Shown: positions 39,932-48,254, counted from the first letter of the stretch. The stretch is 64,000 nucleotides of DNA from CAVPTL01 sp963727235 (GCA_963727235.1 CAVSFZ010000011.1:33391-97390); one strand, 5' to 3'. Notes: generated by a model not told the origin, from the letters alone. Program-made: numbers and translations.

Positions 39932-40714
39932 TCACACGGCTGGGAGCCGGGCAGTGTCGTGGTCGATCTCGATCAGGCCGTCGGCTTGGAGTGAGACCAG
40001 CACCTCGGCGTCGGCCCGGTGCAGCGGAAGCTCGCCGACTGCGGCGATCTCGCGCAGAAGCGTGCTGCGCCGCTGGCGAAACGACCCTTCGAAGCGTGAT
40101 TGCTTTCGCAGCGGCGGGTAGGTGCGGCCCCGGGAGGGACAGTCACGTTGCAGCGGACATCGTTCGCAGCGCGGTGTGCGGGCGATGCAGATCTCGCGAC
40201 CGAGGTCGAACAGGGCCTGATTCCACTCGTATGCCCGACCCTTGGGTACGGGTACATTGGTCGTCCCGAATGCCCGCTCCAACACCCGATTGGCGTTGGT
40301 GTCCGGCGCGGCGATGTCGGCGCCGAAGGCAAAGCACGCCAGGGCGGCGGCGGTGTAGGGGCCGATCCCGGGCAGCTTCCGCAGCTCGGCCGGGTCTCGG
40401 GGGAAGCCGCCCAGTTCGACCACGGCCTGGGCGCAGCGGTGCAGTGAGACCGCGCGGCGGTTGTACCCCAGCCCCGACCAGGCGACAATCACGTCCGCGG
40501 GCGAGGCTTGGGCCAGCGCTTGGTAGGTCGGCCATCGCTCCAGCCACTCGCGGTAGCGCGGCAGGACGCGGGCGACCTGGGTCTGCTGCAGCATGACCTC
40601 GGAGACCAGGATCGCGTACGGGTCGTGAGTCTTCCGCCACGGCAGATCAGCCGCACTGTGGCCGTACCACGCCAACAGCGCGGACTGGAGAGCCGACTCG
40701 GTACCCGCGTTCAC
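39932..40714 (-). CDS. mutY: Adenine DNA glycosylase MutY, short form
   Basis: A 260-residue MutY that removes adenine mispaired with 8-oxoguanine. It has the N-terminal LPWRKTHDPYAILVSEVMLQQTQ (catalytic Glu39), HhH LPGIGPYTAAAL, catalytic Asp138 (DTNANRV) and a [4Fe-4S] cluster with Cys 176, 183, 186 and 192. The NUDIX-like C-terminal domain that reads 8-oxoG in full-length MutY (about 290-350 residues) is missing; only about 65 residues follow the cluster. GTG start with a leaderless-type promoter (TATTCT, 6 nt). It lies divergent to the luciferase-like gene. Confidence 0.93.
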   Translation of the reverse strand: MNAGTESALQSALLAWYGHSAADLPWRKTHDPYAILVSEVMLQQTQVARVLPRYREWLERWPTYQALAQASPADVIVAWSGLGYNRRAVSLHRCAQAVVELGGFPRDPAELRKLPGIGPYTAAALACFAFGADIAAPDTNANRVLERAFGTTNVPVPKGRAYEWNQALFDLGREICIARTPRCERCPLQRDCPSRGRTYPPLRKQSRFEGSFRQRRSTLLREIAAVGELPLHRADAEVLVSLQADGLIEIDHDTARLPAV

Positions 40715-40720
40715 GGGTGA

Positions 40721-40726
40721 AGAATA
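40721..40726 (-). promoter_or_regulatory. -10 element for a leaderless mutY transcript
   Basis: On the minus strand TATTCT is followed by 6 nt (TCACCC) and GTG 40714. Confidence 0.5.
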
Positions 40727-40750
40727 CGATCCCCAAGAGAAGGAACCGTG

Positions 40751-41740
40751 ATGACACAACGCCGACCCGACACGCCCGCACCCGACCGCCCGCCCGGCGC
40801 GGTGCTCGTGCTGAGCGAGAACTGGACGATCGTGGATCCGCGGGATCTCGACGACCTGGTACAGGTGGCGGTCGAAGCAGAGCAGGCGGGCGTCGAGACC
40901 GTGATGCTCTCCGAGCACGTCGTGATGGGACCGTCGTCGGGGTCGGGCGGCGTGATGGGAAACCCGCGCGCGTATGCCGCACCGGGCAATCAGGATCCCG
41001 CAACACCCTGGCCGGACTCGATGCTGCTCGCAGCGGCGATCGCTGCGCGCACCGACCGGATCCGAATCGCGCTGGCCGCGATCATCGCTCCGCTGCGGCA
41101 TCCACTGCTGCTCGCAAACCAGCTGGCGACGCTCGACCTGCTCACCCAGGGCCGCCTGATCGTCCAGCCGACCGTGAGCTGGCACGAGGACGAGTACCGA
41201 GCCCTGGGAGTGCCGTTTCGCCGTCGCGGGGCGATCCTCGACGAACAGCTGGAGGCCATGCGGATCGCCTGGACGGAGACCCCCGCGAGCTTCACTGGAC
41301 AGTTCTTCAACTTCGAGGACACCTACCTCGAGCCGAAGCCGTGGCGCCCCGAGGGGCCGCGAATGTGGTTCGGTGGAATGCAGCTGCGCCCCCCGGTGTT
41401 GCGCCGGCTCGTGCGCTACGGCAGCGGGTTTCATCCCTTCGGGGCGCCAACCGCCGAGGAGCTGGCGACGCTTCGCGGTGCCATGGCCGAGGCGGGACGG
41501 GACGCTGCCGATCTGGAGTTGATCGGCGGCATCCAGGCAACGTTTCCCGACGGCTCGTCGGTGGCCGATCTGGACGTCGCACTGGCGGGCGCGCGCCCGC
41601 AGGTCGAGCAGGGCTACACCTCGATCTGCTTCAAGCCCAACCAGTACACCGACGACCGCTCCGAGGTCAAGGCGGTTTGCGCTCGAGTGGTGCACCACCT
41701 GGCCGGTCTTTCGCGCCCGCCGGACGGCAGCGCCTCGTAG
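40751..41740 (+). CDS. Luciferase-like (LLM class) F420/FMN-dependent oxidoreductase
   Basis: A 329-residue LLM TIM-barrel oxidoreductase: DLVQVAVEAEQAGVETVMLSEHVVMG, RIRIALAAIIAPLRHPLLLANQLATLDLLTQGRL, WHEDEYRALGVPF and the GGM-Q segment before the RYGSGFHPFG turn. In actinobacteria such proteins usually use coenzyme F420. The substrate is unknown. ATG 40751 is preceded by AAGGA at 7-nt spacing. It lies between mutY and gltX and is not part of the ancestral core cluster. Confidence 0.9.
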   Translation: MTQRRPDTPAPDRPPGAVLVLSENWTIVDPRDLDDLVQVAVEAEQAGVETVMLSEHVVMGPSSGSGGVMGNPRAYAAPGNQDPATPWPDSMLLAAAIAARTDRIRIALAAIIAPLRHPLLLANQLATLDLLTQGRLIVQPTVSWHEDEYRALGVPFRRRGAILDEQLEAMRIAWTETPASFTGQFFNFEDTYLEPKPWRPEGPRMWFGGMQLRPPVLRRLVRYGSGFHPFGAPTAEELATLRGAMAEAGRDAADLELIGGIQATFPDGSSVADLDVALAGARPQVEQGYTSICFKPNQYTDDRSEVKAVCARVVHHLAGLSRPPDGSAS

Positions 41741-41753
41741 GCAGGCCGCCCTA

Positions 41754-41759
41754 TACCCT
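41754..41759 (+). promoter_or_regulatory. -10 element for a leaderless gltX transcript
   Basis: TACCCT is followed by exactly 6 nt and the gltX ATG at 41766; there is no Shine-Dalgarno sequence. It would drive the gltX-cysS-rlmB-yacP operon. Confidence 0.6.
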
Positions 41760-41765
41760 AGGCTC

Positions 41766-42914
41766 ATGTCCGTCCGCGTTCGCTTCGCGCCCAGCCCCAC
41801 CGGTTCGCTTCACCTGGGAAGCGCGCTCACGGCTCTGATCAACGTGCTGTTTGCGCGATCGCAGGGCGGCACCATGCTGCTTCGCATCGACGACACCGAC
41901 AGCGACCGGTCACGGCCCGACCTCGAGGCCGGAATCCTGGACGATCTGCGCTGGCTCGGTCTCGGCTGGGACGAGGGTCCGGTGCATCAGAGCGAGCGCT
42001 TCGATCGCTATCGCGAAGCCGCCACCCAGGCGACCGGCACCGGCATCCGCGACGGGGCCATCGAGCTGCGCGGCGAGGGTGTGCCGCCGTTTGTGATCCT
42101 GCGCTCCGACGGCCGCGCCACCTATCACTGGGCGAGCGTGGTGGACGACGCTGACTTCGGCATCACCCACGTGATCCGCGGCAACGATCACCTGCCCAAC
42201 ATGCCGCTGCACGTGGCCGCCGCCCGCGCGCTGGGAGTCGAGCCGCCCGAGTTCATCCACCATGCGGTTGTGCTGGGCGAGCACGGCAAGCTCTCCAAGC
42301 GTGAGGGCGCATCCTCGATCGGCGAGCTGCGCTCGGACGGCTACCCGCCCGCCGCGGTCGTCAACCAGCTGGGGCTGGTGGCGACCTCCGGTCCGGGTGA
42401 GCTGCTGACGCTGGACGAGCTGGTGCAGCGGTTTCGGCCCGAGCGGATCGCCCGCGGCGAAGTGAGGCTCGACCCGGCCAAGCTGCGCTCGCTGTCTGCG
42501 GCGTACATCTCGGCGCTGTCGCCCGACCGGCTGGCGGAGCTTGCGCTGCCCTGGTGCCCGGCGGGCACACCCCGCGAGACGGTGGTGGGGATGGCCCCGG
42601 CGCTGCATGGCGCCCATACGCTTGCCGAAGTCGGCGACCTGGTCGCCAGCGTGCTGGAGCCGCCCGACCCACTGCCGCTGCCGGCGCTTGCGGAGGCGCG
42701 GGCCGAGTATCCCGAGCACCTCGACGAGGCTCAGGCCCGGTCGCTGGTGGACGACCTTCGCCGCCGTGAGGTACCCCTGCGACAGGCGCGGCTTTCGCTC
42801 ACCGGCCGGCCGCGCGGGCCCGAGCTGTGGTCGGTGCTGGTCGCGCTGGGCCGCGACGAGGTGCTTCGCCGGGCCAACGGGGTCGTGGCGGGAGGGAGGA
42901 ATCCGAACGCATGA
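41766..42914 (+). CDS. gltX: Glutamyl-tRNA synthetase, compact form
   Basis: A 382-residue class I synthetase with the HIGH-type motif PSPTGSLHLGSAL and the KMSKS-type motif GKLSKREG. Typical GltX proteins have about 470-490 residues. The deficit lies mainly in the region after the first catalytic half, where the acceptor-binding insertion is short, and in the anticodon-binding C-terminal domain, which is retained in reduced form. A glutamyl-Q-tRNA synthetase would be about 300 residues and would lack that C-terminal domain, so GltX is preferred. ATGA overlap with cysS. Confidence 0.93.
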   Translation: MSVRVRFAPSPTGSLHLGSALTALINVLFARSQGGTMLLRIDDTDSDRSRPDLEAGILDDLRWLGLGWDEGPVHQSERFDRYREAATQATGTGIRDGAIELRGEGVPPFVILRSDGRATYHWASVVDDADFGITHVIRGNDHLPNMPLHVAAARALGVEPPEFIHHAVVLGEHGKLSKREGASSIGELRSDGYPPAAVVNQLGLVATSGPGELLTLDELVQRFRPERIARGEVRLDPAKLRSLSAAYISALSPDRLAELALPWCPAGTPRETVVGMAPALHGAHTLAEVGDLVASVLEPPDPLPLPALAEARAEYPEHLDEAQARSLVDDLRRREVPLRQARLSLTGRPRGPELWSVLVALGRDEVLRRANGVVAGGRNPNA

Positions 42915-44206
42915 GGCTGCGCGACTCCCTCACCGGCGAGCTCAAGCAGGTGGTACCAGGAAGCGACGGCGTGATCGGGATCTACACCTGCGGCGCCACC
43001 GTGTACGGCCGGATCCATGTGGGCAACGCCCGCCAGTTCGTCGTCTTCCAGCTGATGCGCCGCTATCTGGAATGGGTGGGACAGCCTGCTCTGCTGGTGG
43101 AGAACATCACCGACGTCGACGACAAGATCATCATTGCCGCGCGCGAACGCGGGATCAGCTCGGCACAGCTTGCCCGTGAGATGACCGACTGGTTTGTCGC
43201 TGACACCGACCGGCTCGGCATCGGACGCCCCGACGAGGAGCCCCGGGCCACCGAGACGATCGCCGAGATCATCGCCCTGATCCAAGAGTTGATCGATCGC
43301 GGCCAGGCGTATGAGGCCGGGGGAGACGTGTACTTCGCGGTGCGGTCGTTCGAGCCGTACGGCGCGCTCTCCGGGCAGCGGCCGGACGAGCTGGAGTCGA
43401 GCGGCCGGATCGAGCCGGGTGAGCACAAACGCGATCCGCTCGACTTCGCGCTGTGGAAAGCGCAGAAGCCGGACGAGGACGTGGCCTGGGAATCGCCCTG
43501 GGGCGGCGGCCGGCCCGGGTGGCACATCGAGTGCTCGGCGATGGCCGAGAAGTTCCTCGGCCGGGAGTTTGCCGTGCACGGCGGGGGGCGCGACCTGATC
43601 TTCCCCCACCACGAGAACGAGCTGGCCCAGTCGTGCGCCGCCGGTCGTCCCTTCGCCCAGGTGTGGGCGCACAACGGCATGCTGCAGCTCTCGGGCGAAA
43701 AGATGTCGAAATCGAGGGGCAACATCGAGCGGCTGCACGATGCGCTCGACCGGATGCCGGTGGAGACGTTCATCATGTTCCTGTTGCGCGGGCACTACTC
43801 CGGCCCGATCGATTACACCGAGGACGCCCTTGCCCAGGCCGGGGCTGCGTGTGCGACGCTCCGCGAGAAGCTTCGCTCGGGCAGTGGCAGCGACCCCGAC
43901 CTGATCCGCAGGGTGCGCGAGGTGCTGGACGACGACTTCAACACTCCCCGCGCGCTGGCTCTGCTGTTCGAAGCCCCGCCCAGCTCCCGCGACTCGATCG
44001 TGGAGGTGCTGGAGGTGCTGGGGCTCGGCGGCCTTGCCCGCGAGCCCGAGGCGCCCGCGGAGGTGGTGGCGCTGGCCGAGGCCCGGCAGGCGGCCCGCGC
44101 GGCCGGCGACTACGCCGAGTCCGATCGCCTGCGCGACCAGATCGGCGCCGCCGGCTGGGATGTCCGAGACGGCGCTTCCGGCTACGAGCTGTACCACCGT
44201 GACTGA
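42911..44206 (+). CDS. cysS: Cysteinyl-tRNA synthetase
   Basis: A 431-residue CysRS. The N-terminal IYTCGATVYGRIHVGNARQF has the first zinc Cys and the HIGH-type motif. Other zinc ligands are in WHIECSAM and FPHHENELAQ. KMSKS is present (GEKMSKSRGN). The ending ARAAGDYAESDRLRDQIGAAGW is the usual DALR-tail helix. It starts by overlap with gltX, and rlmB starts 8 nt before its stop. The gltX-cysS-rlmB-yacP-sigH order matches Bacillus subtilis except for missing cysE and mrnC. Confidence 0.97.
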   Translation: MRLRDSLTGELKQVVPGSDGVIGIYTCGATVYGRIHVGNARQFVVFQLMRRYLEWVGQPALLVENITDVDDKIIIAARERGISSAQLAREMTDWFVADTDRLGIGRPDEEPRATETIAEIIALIQELIDRGQAYEAGGDVYFAVRSFEPYGALSGQRPDELESSGRIEPGEHKRDPLDFALWKAQKPDEDVAWESPWGGGRPGWHIECSAMAEKFLGREFAVHGGGRDLIFPHHENELAQSCAAGRPFAQVWAHNGMLQLSGEKMSKSRGNIERLHDALDRMPVETFIMFLLRGHYSGPIDYTEDALAQAGAACATLREKLRSGSGSDPDLIRRVREVLDDDFNTPRALALLFEAPPSSRDSIVEVLEVLGLGGLAREPEAPAEVVALAEARQAARAAGDYAESDRLRDQIGAAGWDVRDGASGYELYHRD

Positions 44207-44897
44207 GCTGATCCACGGCCGGCAGGCCGTTCGCGAGGCGCTTCGCGGGCGCCGCGAGGTGGGAGTGGTGTGGTGCTCGCGCCGCGCCGGGGAGACGCTC
44301 GAGTGGCTGCCCGACTCGGCCAGAGTGGAGGACGTGGCCAGGCTGGACGCGCTGGTCGACACGCCCGATCACCAGGGGGTGGTGGCCGAGGTGGCGCCGT
44401 ACCCCTACGCCGACGCAGCCTCGCTGTTCGAGCGTGAGAACGCCTTCCTGGTGGCGCTGGACGAGGTCACCGATCCTCACAACCTGGGCGCGGTCGCCCG
44501 GGTGGCGGAGTGCGCCGGAGCCGACGGCATGGTGATCACCCGGCGGCGGTCGGCTTCGGTCACGGCTGCGGCCTGCCGGGCGTCGGCGGGGGCGGTGGAG
44601 CACCTGCCGATCGCCCAGGTCGAGAATCTCGCCGATGCCCTGCTGCGCAGCCGGCGTCCGGGGCTTTGGAGCTACGGCGCTGCCGCCGATGGGGACACCC
44701 GGCACGACCAGGCGGACTACCGCACCGGCGGGACGGTGTTCGTGCTGGGGGCGGAGGGGGCCGGGTTGCGACCGCGTGTGCGAAAGGCCTGCGACACCAC
44801 TGTCTCGATCCCGATGCGCGGCCACATCGATTCGCTGAACGTGTCCACCGCGGCCGCGGTCTTGCTGTTCGAGGCGGCTCGCCAGCGCGATGGCTGA
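44199..44897 (+). CDS. rlmB: 23S rRNA 2'-O-methyltransferase RlmB (SpoU family)
   Basis: A 232-residue SpoU/TrmH-type enzyme, expected to methylate the 2'-hydroxyl of G2251 in 23S rRNA. An N-terminal substrate-binding domain (1-75) is followed by the SPOUT knot with motif 1 NLGAVARVAECAGADG, motif 2 VLGAEGAGL and motif 3 IPMRGHIDSLNVSTAAAVLL. GTG 44199 gives the natural N terminus TELIHGRQAVREAL. It overlaps both neighbours by 8 nt. Confidence 0.95.
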   Translation: MTELIHGRQAVREALRGRREVGVVWCSRRAGETLEWLPDSARVEDVARLDALVDTPDHQGVVAEVAPYPYADAASLFERENAFLVALDEVTDPHNLGAVARVAECAGADGMVITRRRSASVTAAACRASAGAVEHLPIAQVENLADALLRSRRPGLWSYGAAADGDTRHDQADYRTGGTVFVLGAEGAGLRPRVRKACDTTVSIPMRGHIDSLNVSTAAAVLLFEAARQRDG

Positions 44898-45360
44898 CCC
44901 GATCTGGATCATCGACGGCGACAACGTCACCCACGCCCGCGGCGGCGGCGGCGAGTACGCGTTGCTGCGCGAGCGGTTGGCCGCCGACGTCACCGACTGG
45001 GCGGCACGGCAGGGAGTCCGTGCGGTGGTGGTGCTGGACGGCGAGGGCAACGACCGCACGGTCGGTGCGACCGTCATCAGCCACTCCCAAGGTGAGACCG
45101 CAGACTCGGTGATCGAACGGCTGGCCTACCGTCACGCCGCCGATTCCGAGGTCACCGTGGTGTCGAACGACACGGTGGTGCGCCACGTCTCCCAGCGCGG
45201 TGGAGTGCACGCAATGAGTGCTCGAGAGTTCCTCGATCGGCTCGCCGCCGCTCCCGAACCGCCCCGTGGGGACGCCAAAACACGCCAGCGCTACCAGCTG
45301 TCAGATGCCATGGATCCCGCTACCAGAGAGGCTTTGGAGCGGATTCGACGCGGTCAGTAG
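44890..45360 (+). CDS. yacP: NYN-domain ribonuclease (YacP/Rae1-like)
   Basis: A 156-residue NYN (PIN-like) protein: WIIDGDNVTHARGGGGEY, VVVLDGEGNDRT, ETADSVIERLAYRH and TVVSNDTVVRHVSQRGG, with the acidic metal-site residues kept. The Bacillus homologue YacP (Rae1) is a ribosome-associated mRNA endonuclease. Position between rlmB and sigH is the same as in Bacillus. Confidence 0.92.
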   Translation: MADPIWIIDGDNVTHARGGGGEYALLRERLAADVTDWAARQGVRAVVVLDGEGNDRTVGATVISHSQGETADSVIERLAYRHAADSEVTVVSNDTVVRHVSQRGGVHAMSAREFLDRLAAAPEPPRGDAKTRQRYQLSDAMDPATREALERIRRGQ

Positions 45361-45382
45361 CGGCCCTGGCCGGCTCCGTTTC

Positions 45383-45410
45383 TTGACATGACCGTCCGCC
45401 TGGCTATAGT
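45383..45410 (+). promoter_or_regulatory. Promoter of sigH
   Basis: TTGACA (45383-45388) and TATAGT (45405-45410) with a 16-nt spacer. Predicted start near 45417, giving a leader of about 79 nt. It is one of the two best sigma-70-type promoters in the window. Confidence 0.75.
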
Positions 45411-45418
45411 TCGTTCCC

Positions 45419-45456
45419 TCAAGTTAAACTTGAAGGTCAGCCTCAAGCTTCTTGAG
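45419..45456. promoter_or_regulatory. Two tandem palindromes in the sigH leader
   Basis: TCAAGT-TAA-ACTTGA (45419-45433) and CTCAAG-CTT-CTTGAG (45442-45456) each have perfect 6-bp arms and a 3-nt centre; their centres are 23 bp apart, about two helical turns. They start just after the predicted transcription start, so they could be repressor operators or leader-RNA hairpins. Confidence 0.6.
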
Positions 45457-45495
45457 CGTTCTTTCCCCCTATTGTCAGCCTCCGGAGGTCGATCG

Positions 45496-46158
45496 GTGTC
45501 CCCAGCCCCACAGGCAGCCCGTCAGATGCAACGAACGGTGCGGGAGCCAAGCGAACTGGCCCTGATCGCATCGGCACGCAACGGAGACGAGTGGGCGATG
45601 GACACGATCCTCCGACGCTATCAAGGCTTTGTGCGGCTCAAGGCGAGCTCGTATTTCCTCGCCGGCGGGGATTCCAACGATCTCATCCAGGAGGGCCTGG
45701 TCGGCCTGTATAAGGCCGTACGAGACTTCCGTGCCGACAAGGAGACGTCGTTTCGGTCATTCGCGGAGCTGTGCATCACCCGCCAGATCATCACCGCGAT
45801 CAAGACCGCGACCCGCTTCAAGCACGCGCCCCTGAACACGTATGTGTCGTTCAGCCACACGCCCGCCGGCCAGGAGGGCGACACCGACTGCACGCTCGGC
45901 GACGCGCTGCCCGGCCCCACGGTCGACGACCCGGCCTCGTGCGTGATCTCCACCGAAGAGCTGCAGAGCCTGCTGGATTGTCTCGGCACAGCGCTCTCGC
46001 GGCTCGAGGCACAGGTGCTCACCCTCTACCTCGAGGGCCGTAGCTACGAGCAGATCGGTGAGCGGCTCGAGTGCGACCCCAAGACGGTCGACAACGCGCT
46101 CCAGCGGGTCAAGCGCAAGGTGCTCGTGCACATCGACTCGCGCAAGCTCCCCGTCTAG
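45496..46158 (+). CDS. sigH: RNA polymerase sigma factor of the SigH/Spo0H type
   Basis: A 220-residue sigma-70-family factor. Region 2 (FVRLKASSYFLAGGDSNDLIQEGLVGLYKAVRDF) and FAELCITRQIITAIKTATRFKHAPLN are nearly the same as in Bacillus Spo0H, and region 4 is SYEQIGERLECDPKTVDNALQRVKRK. The start GTG 45496 has GGAGG 7 nt upstream; the longer frame to 45388 covers the promoter. In Firmicutes this factor controls the shift to stationary phase and sporulation. No anti-sigma gene is adjacent, so control is probably through the leader. Confidence 0.93.
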   Translation: MSPAPQAARQMQRTVREPSELALIASARNGDEWAMDTILRRYQGFVRLKASSYFLAGGDSNDLIQEGLVGLYKAVRDFRADKETSFRSFAELCITRQIITAIKTATRFKHAPLNTYVSFSHTPAGQEGDTDCTLGDALPGPTVDDPASCVISTEELQSLLDCLGTALSRLEAQVLTLYLEGRSYEQIGERLECDPKTVDNALQRVKRKVLVHIDSRKLPV

Positions 46159-46160
46159 CG

Positions 46161-46193
46161 GTGAATAAAAGGTGCCTGGCACCTTTTATTCAC
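46161..46193. repeat. Palindromic element 5 (AAAAGG type, perfect, central T)
   Basis: The arms GTGAATAAAAGGTGCC and GGCACCTTTTATTCAC are identical to element 4 but the central base is T. It begins 2 nt after the sigH stop TAG (46156-46158). Confidence 0.95.
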
Positions 46194-46238
46194 CTTCTGC
46201 GAACGGGGGCGGCTGCCGATAGGAGCCGGATGCAGTGG

Positions 46239-46244
46239 CATACT
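46239..46244 (+). promoter_or_regulatory. -10 element for a leaderless transcript (membrane protein gene)
   Basis: CATACT is followed by 6 nt and ATG 46251. It is a weak hexamer, but the spacing is the same as in the other cases. It would drive the copper-type operon. Confidence 0.4.
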
Positions 46245-46250
46245 CCTGCC

Positions 46251-46808
46251 ATGCGTGATCCACGCTGGGTGATTGGTGCAGGCCTCGCTGCCGTCGCGGC
46301 GGTGGTGGCGCATGCCGGCCCGGCGGGTGTGACCGACGGTCGCTCACTGACCGCGGCGGCTGCCGGCGCGCTGGTCGCCGCCGTCGGATTGTCTTTCGCC
46401 GGCGCGCGCATCCTCACCGCCCGACGCGCCGCTGCGGTCGTGACGGCAGGCGGTGGCGGCGACGCGCCTGCGTACGGCCGCGCGCCGTTTGCTGCCGTGG
46501 CGGCCGCGATGCTGGTGCTGCAGGGTGCGGCCCACATCGGACTGCTGGCGGCCGGCGTGCATGCCGGTGCCGGAGCGGCGGCCGCTCCCGCGCTCCACAT
46601 CGTGCTGGCCATCGCGGCGGCGTGGGTGGTGGTTTTGGCCGACCGTGCGATCGCGTCTGCCCACGCCGCGCTCGCGGCCGTGGTTGTCGGGATGCTCGAG
46701 CTGCTTACCGCGATTTCTGCGGCGGTCACCCCGCCGCCCGTCCCGGTTCCGGTTCGCCGGCCGGTCGTCCGCCCGTTCTCGGGCCGCGCGCCGCCCCCTC
46801 GGTTCTGA
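46251..46808 (+). CDS. Ala-rich membrane protein, unknown function
   Basis: A 185-residue protein with about four or five membrane segments, very rich in Ala, Val and Gly, and a Pro/Arg-rich C-terminal tail (TPPPVPVPVRRPVV). No known domain. It is first in the run of genes leading to YcnI and CopC-CopD and may be part of the same transcript. Confidence 0.6.
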   Translation: MRDPRWVIGAGLAAVAAVVAHAGPAGVTDGRSLTAAAAGALVAAVGLSFAGARILTARRAAAVVTAGGGGDAPAYGRAPFAAVAAAMLVLQGAAHIGLLAAGVHAGAGAAAAPALHIVLAIAAAWVVVLADRAIASAHAALAAVVVGMLELLTAISAAVTPPPVPVPVRRPVVRPFSGRAPPPRF

Positions 46809-46872
46809 CCGTGCCCGCGCGCCCTGCCGCCAGCCGCGGATGGGGCGCTCGACCGACGAGGAACCGAGCAAC

Positions 46873-47400
46873 ATGACGTCCCCATTGGCAGTCCTGCTCG
46901 CCGTGTTGTCCGCGGCGATCGGGGTGCTCAACCCAAGCACCAGCGCGGTGCCGACACCGATCGGAGTCGGTACCGCCTATACGCTCGCACCCGGGCCGCC
47001 GCTGAGTGGCACCGGCGACGCCTGCACGGCCGGCCGCGTCGCAGACTCTGCGGCACACGTGGAGCTGTTCGCGCAGGGGCGGGCGCTGCTGATCCCAGTC
47101 GGGGTCGGGGTGGGGCGGGGGTGCCGGCACTCGCTGTGGACGACCGAGCCCACCGGGGTGATCCACATGTCCGGCGGGGGGGCGACGCTGGGGCGGCTGT
47201 TCGCGATCTGGGGCCAGCCGCTGTCGCATAACCGGCTGGCGGGATTCACGGCCGACCACCGGGTGCGGGTGTACGTGGACGGTGTACGCGTCCACGGCTC
47301 GCCCGAGTCGGTCGCGTTGCGACCACACTCAGAGGTCGTGGTCGAGCTGGGCGGATACGTCCCGCCGCATCGGTTCTACATCTTCCCGGAGGGCACATGA
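46873..47400 (+). CDS. Conserved secreted protein in the copper-type operon
   Basis: A 175-residue exported protein: signal segment LAVLLAVLSAAIGVLNPSTSA, then a soluble domain with HVELFAQGRALLIPVGVGVG, LWTTEPTGVIHMSG, TLGRLFAIWGQPL and VRVYVDGVRVHG. I recall similar proteins, with paired His in HxHxHL and HTH motifs, as conserved hypotheticals in this bacterial group; here several of those His are lost. No function is known. Its TGA overlaps the ATG of the lipoprotein gene. Confidence 0.65.
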   Translation: MTSPLAVLLAVLSAAIGVLNPSTSAVPTPIGVGTAYTLAPGPPLSGTGDACTAGRVADSAAHVELFAQGRALLIPVGVGVGRGCRHSLWTTEPTGVIHMSGGGATLGRLFAIWGQPLSHNRLAGFTADHRVRVYVDGVRVHGSPESVALRPHSEVVVELGGYVPPHRFYIFPEGT

Positions 47401-48254
47401 AACGGCTGTTGAGTTCAGCGCTGGGTGCGATGGCCGTGGCCGTGGTGCTCGCGGGCTGCGGTGGCGGGAGCTCCTCGCCGGCGCCGCCTTCGATCGCTCC
47501 GGCACGGCAGTACTCGCTCTCCGGGTTCCAGCCGCAGGCGCCGGTACGTCCGGGGAAGCCCACGGTCGTCTCGTTCACGGTCATCCAGCCAAACGGCAAG
47601 CCCTTGGTCAACTACCGCACCGGCCCCGGTCCCCACACCGGGGTGCACGTGATCCTGGTGCGCGACGACCTGTCCACCATCGTCCACCGTCACCCGCCGA
47701 TTGCACCGGACGGACGGGTGCGTGATCCGGTCACCCTCACGGAGCCGGGGCCGTACCACGTGCTGGTGGATATCTACCCCGCCTCCAAGGGCCCGGGATA
47801 CACAAACGTCCAGCTCACCCAGAGCCTGAGGGTTCGGGGCAGATACACCCCCGAGCCTATCCCGCCGTTCTCGCGAACGGTGGTCACCGAGGGCTACCGG
47901 TTCACCATGCAAAACCCGCCCAAGCTGCGGGTTGCCGAGGCCGCACTGGTGACCGTCAACGTGCAAGATCCGGACGGACAGCCGGCACACTTCACCCCGT
48001 GGTATGGAGCTCTGGCGCACGCCATCTTCTTCCACAAAGACGACCTCGCCTACTTCCACACGCACGTGTGCGCTCCCGGCCTGGCCGGCTGCACCAACGT
48101 CGCGGGAGGGGCGAGCATCTCGGGTACCTCGGCCAAGCCGGGAGTGCTGCACGTGGGGGTGCTGCTGCCTGAGGCCGGCATCTGGCGGCTGTTCCTGCAG
48201 TGCCGGGTGGACGGCAAGATCCTGACCGCACCATTCACCCTCACCGTTCGGTGA
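47397..48254 (+). CDS. Lipoprotein of the copper-type operon
   Basis: A 285-residue lipoprotein (lipobox LAGC at about residues 18-21). Two similar beta-rich halves can be seen: TGVHVILVRDDLSTIVHRHPP in the first and HAIFFHKDDLAYFHTHVCAPG in the second. Each holds His residues near a D-D-L turn, so metal binding is plausible. ATGA overlap with the upstream gene. It lies directly before ycnI and the copC-copD fusion, which supports a role in extracytoplasmic copper handling (inference from neighbours). Confidence 0.7.
   Translation: MKRLLSSALGAMAVAVVLAGCGGGSSSPAPPSIAPARQYSLSGFQPQAPVRPGKPTVVSFTVIQPNGKPLVNYRTGPGPHTGVHVILVRDDLSTIVHRHPPIAPDGRVRDPVTLTEPGPYHVLVDIYPASKGPGYTNVQLTQSLRVRGRYTPEPIPPFSRTVVTEGYRFTMQNPPKLRVAEAALVTVNVQDPDGQPAHFTPWYGALAHAIFFHKDDLAYFHTHVCAPGLAGCTNVAGGASISGTSAKPGVLHVGVLLPEAGIWRLFLQCRVDGKILTAPFTLTVR

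Noticed and set aside
39932..41800. 622-codon minus-strand frame covering mutY and the region opposite the LLM gene
   Set aside because: Only the part from GTG 40714 is MutY-like; the rest is antisense to the LLM oxidoreductase.
45388..45495. Longer SigH from ATG 45388
   Set aside because: The extension would be encoded by the promoter and leader palindromes; GGAGG before GTG 45496 gives the expected length.
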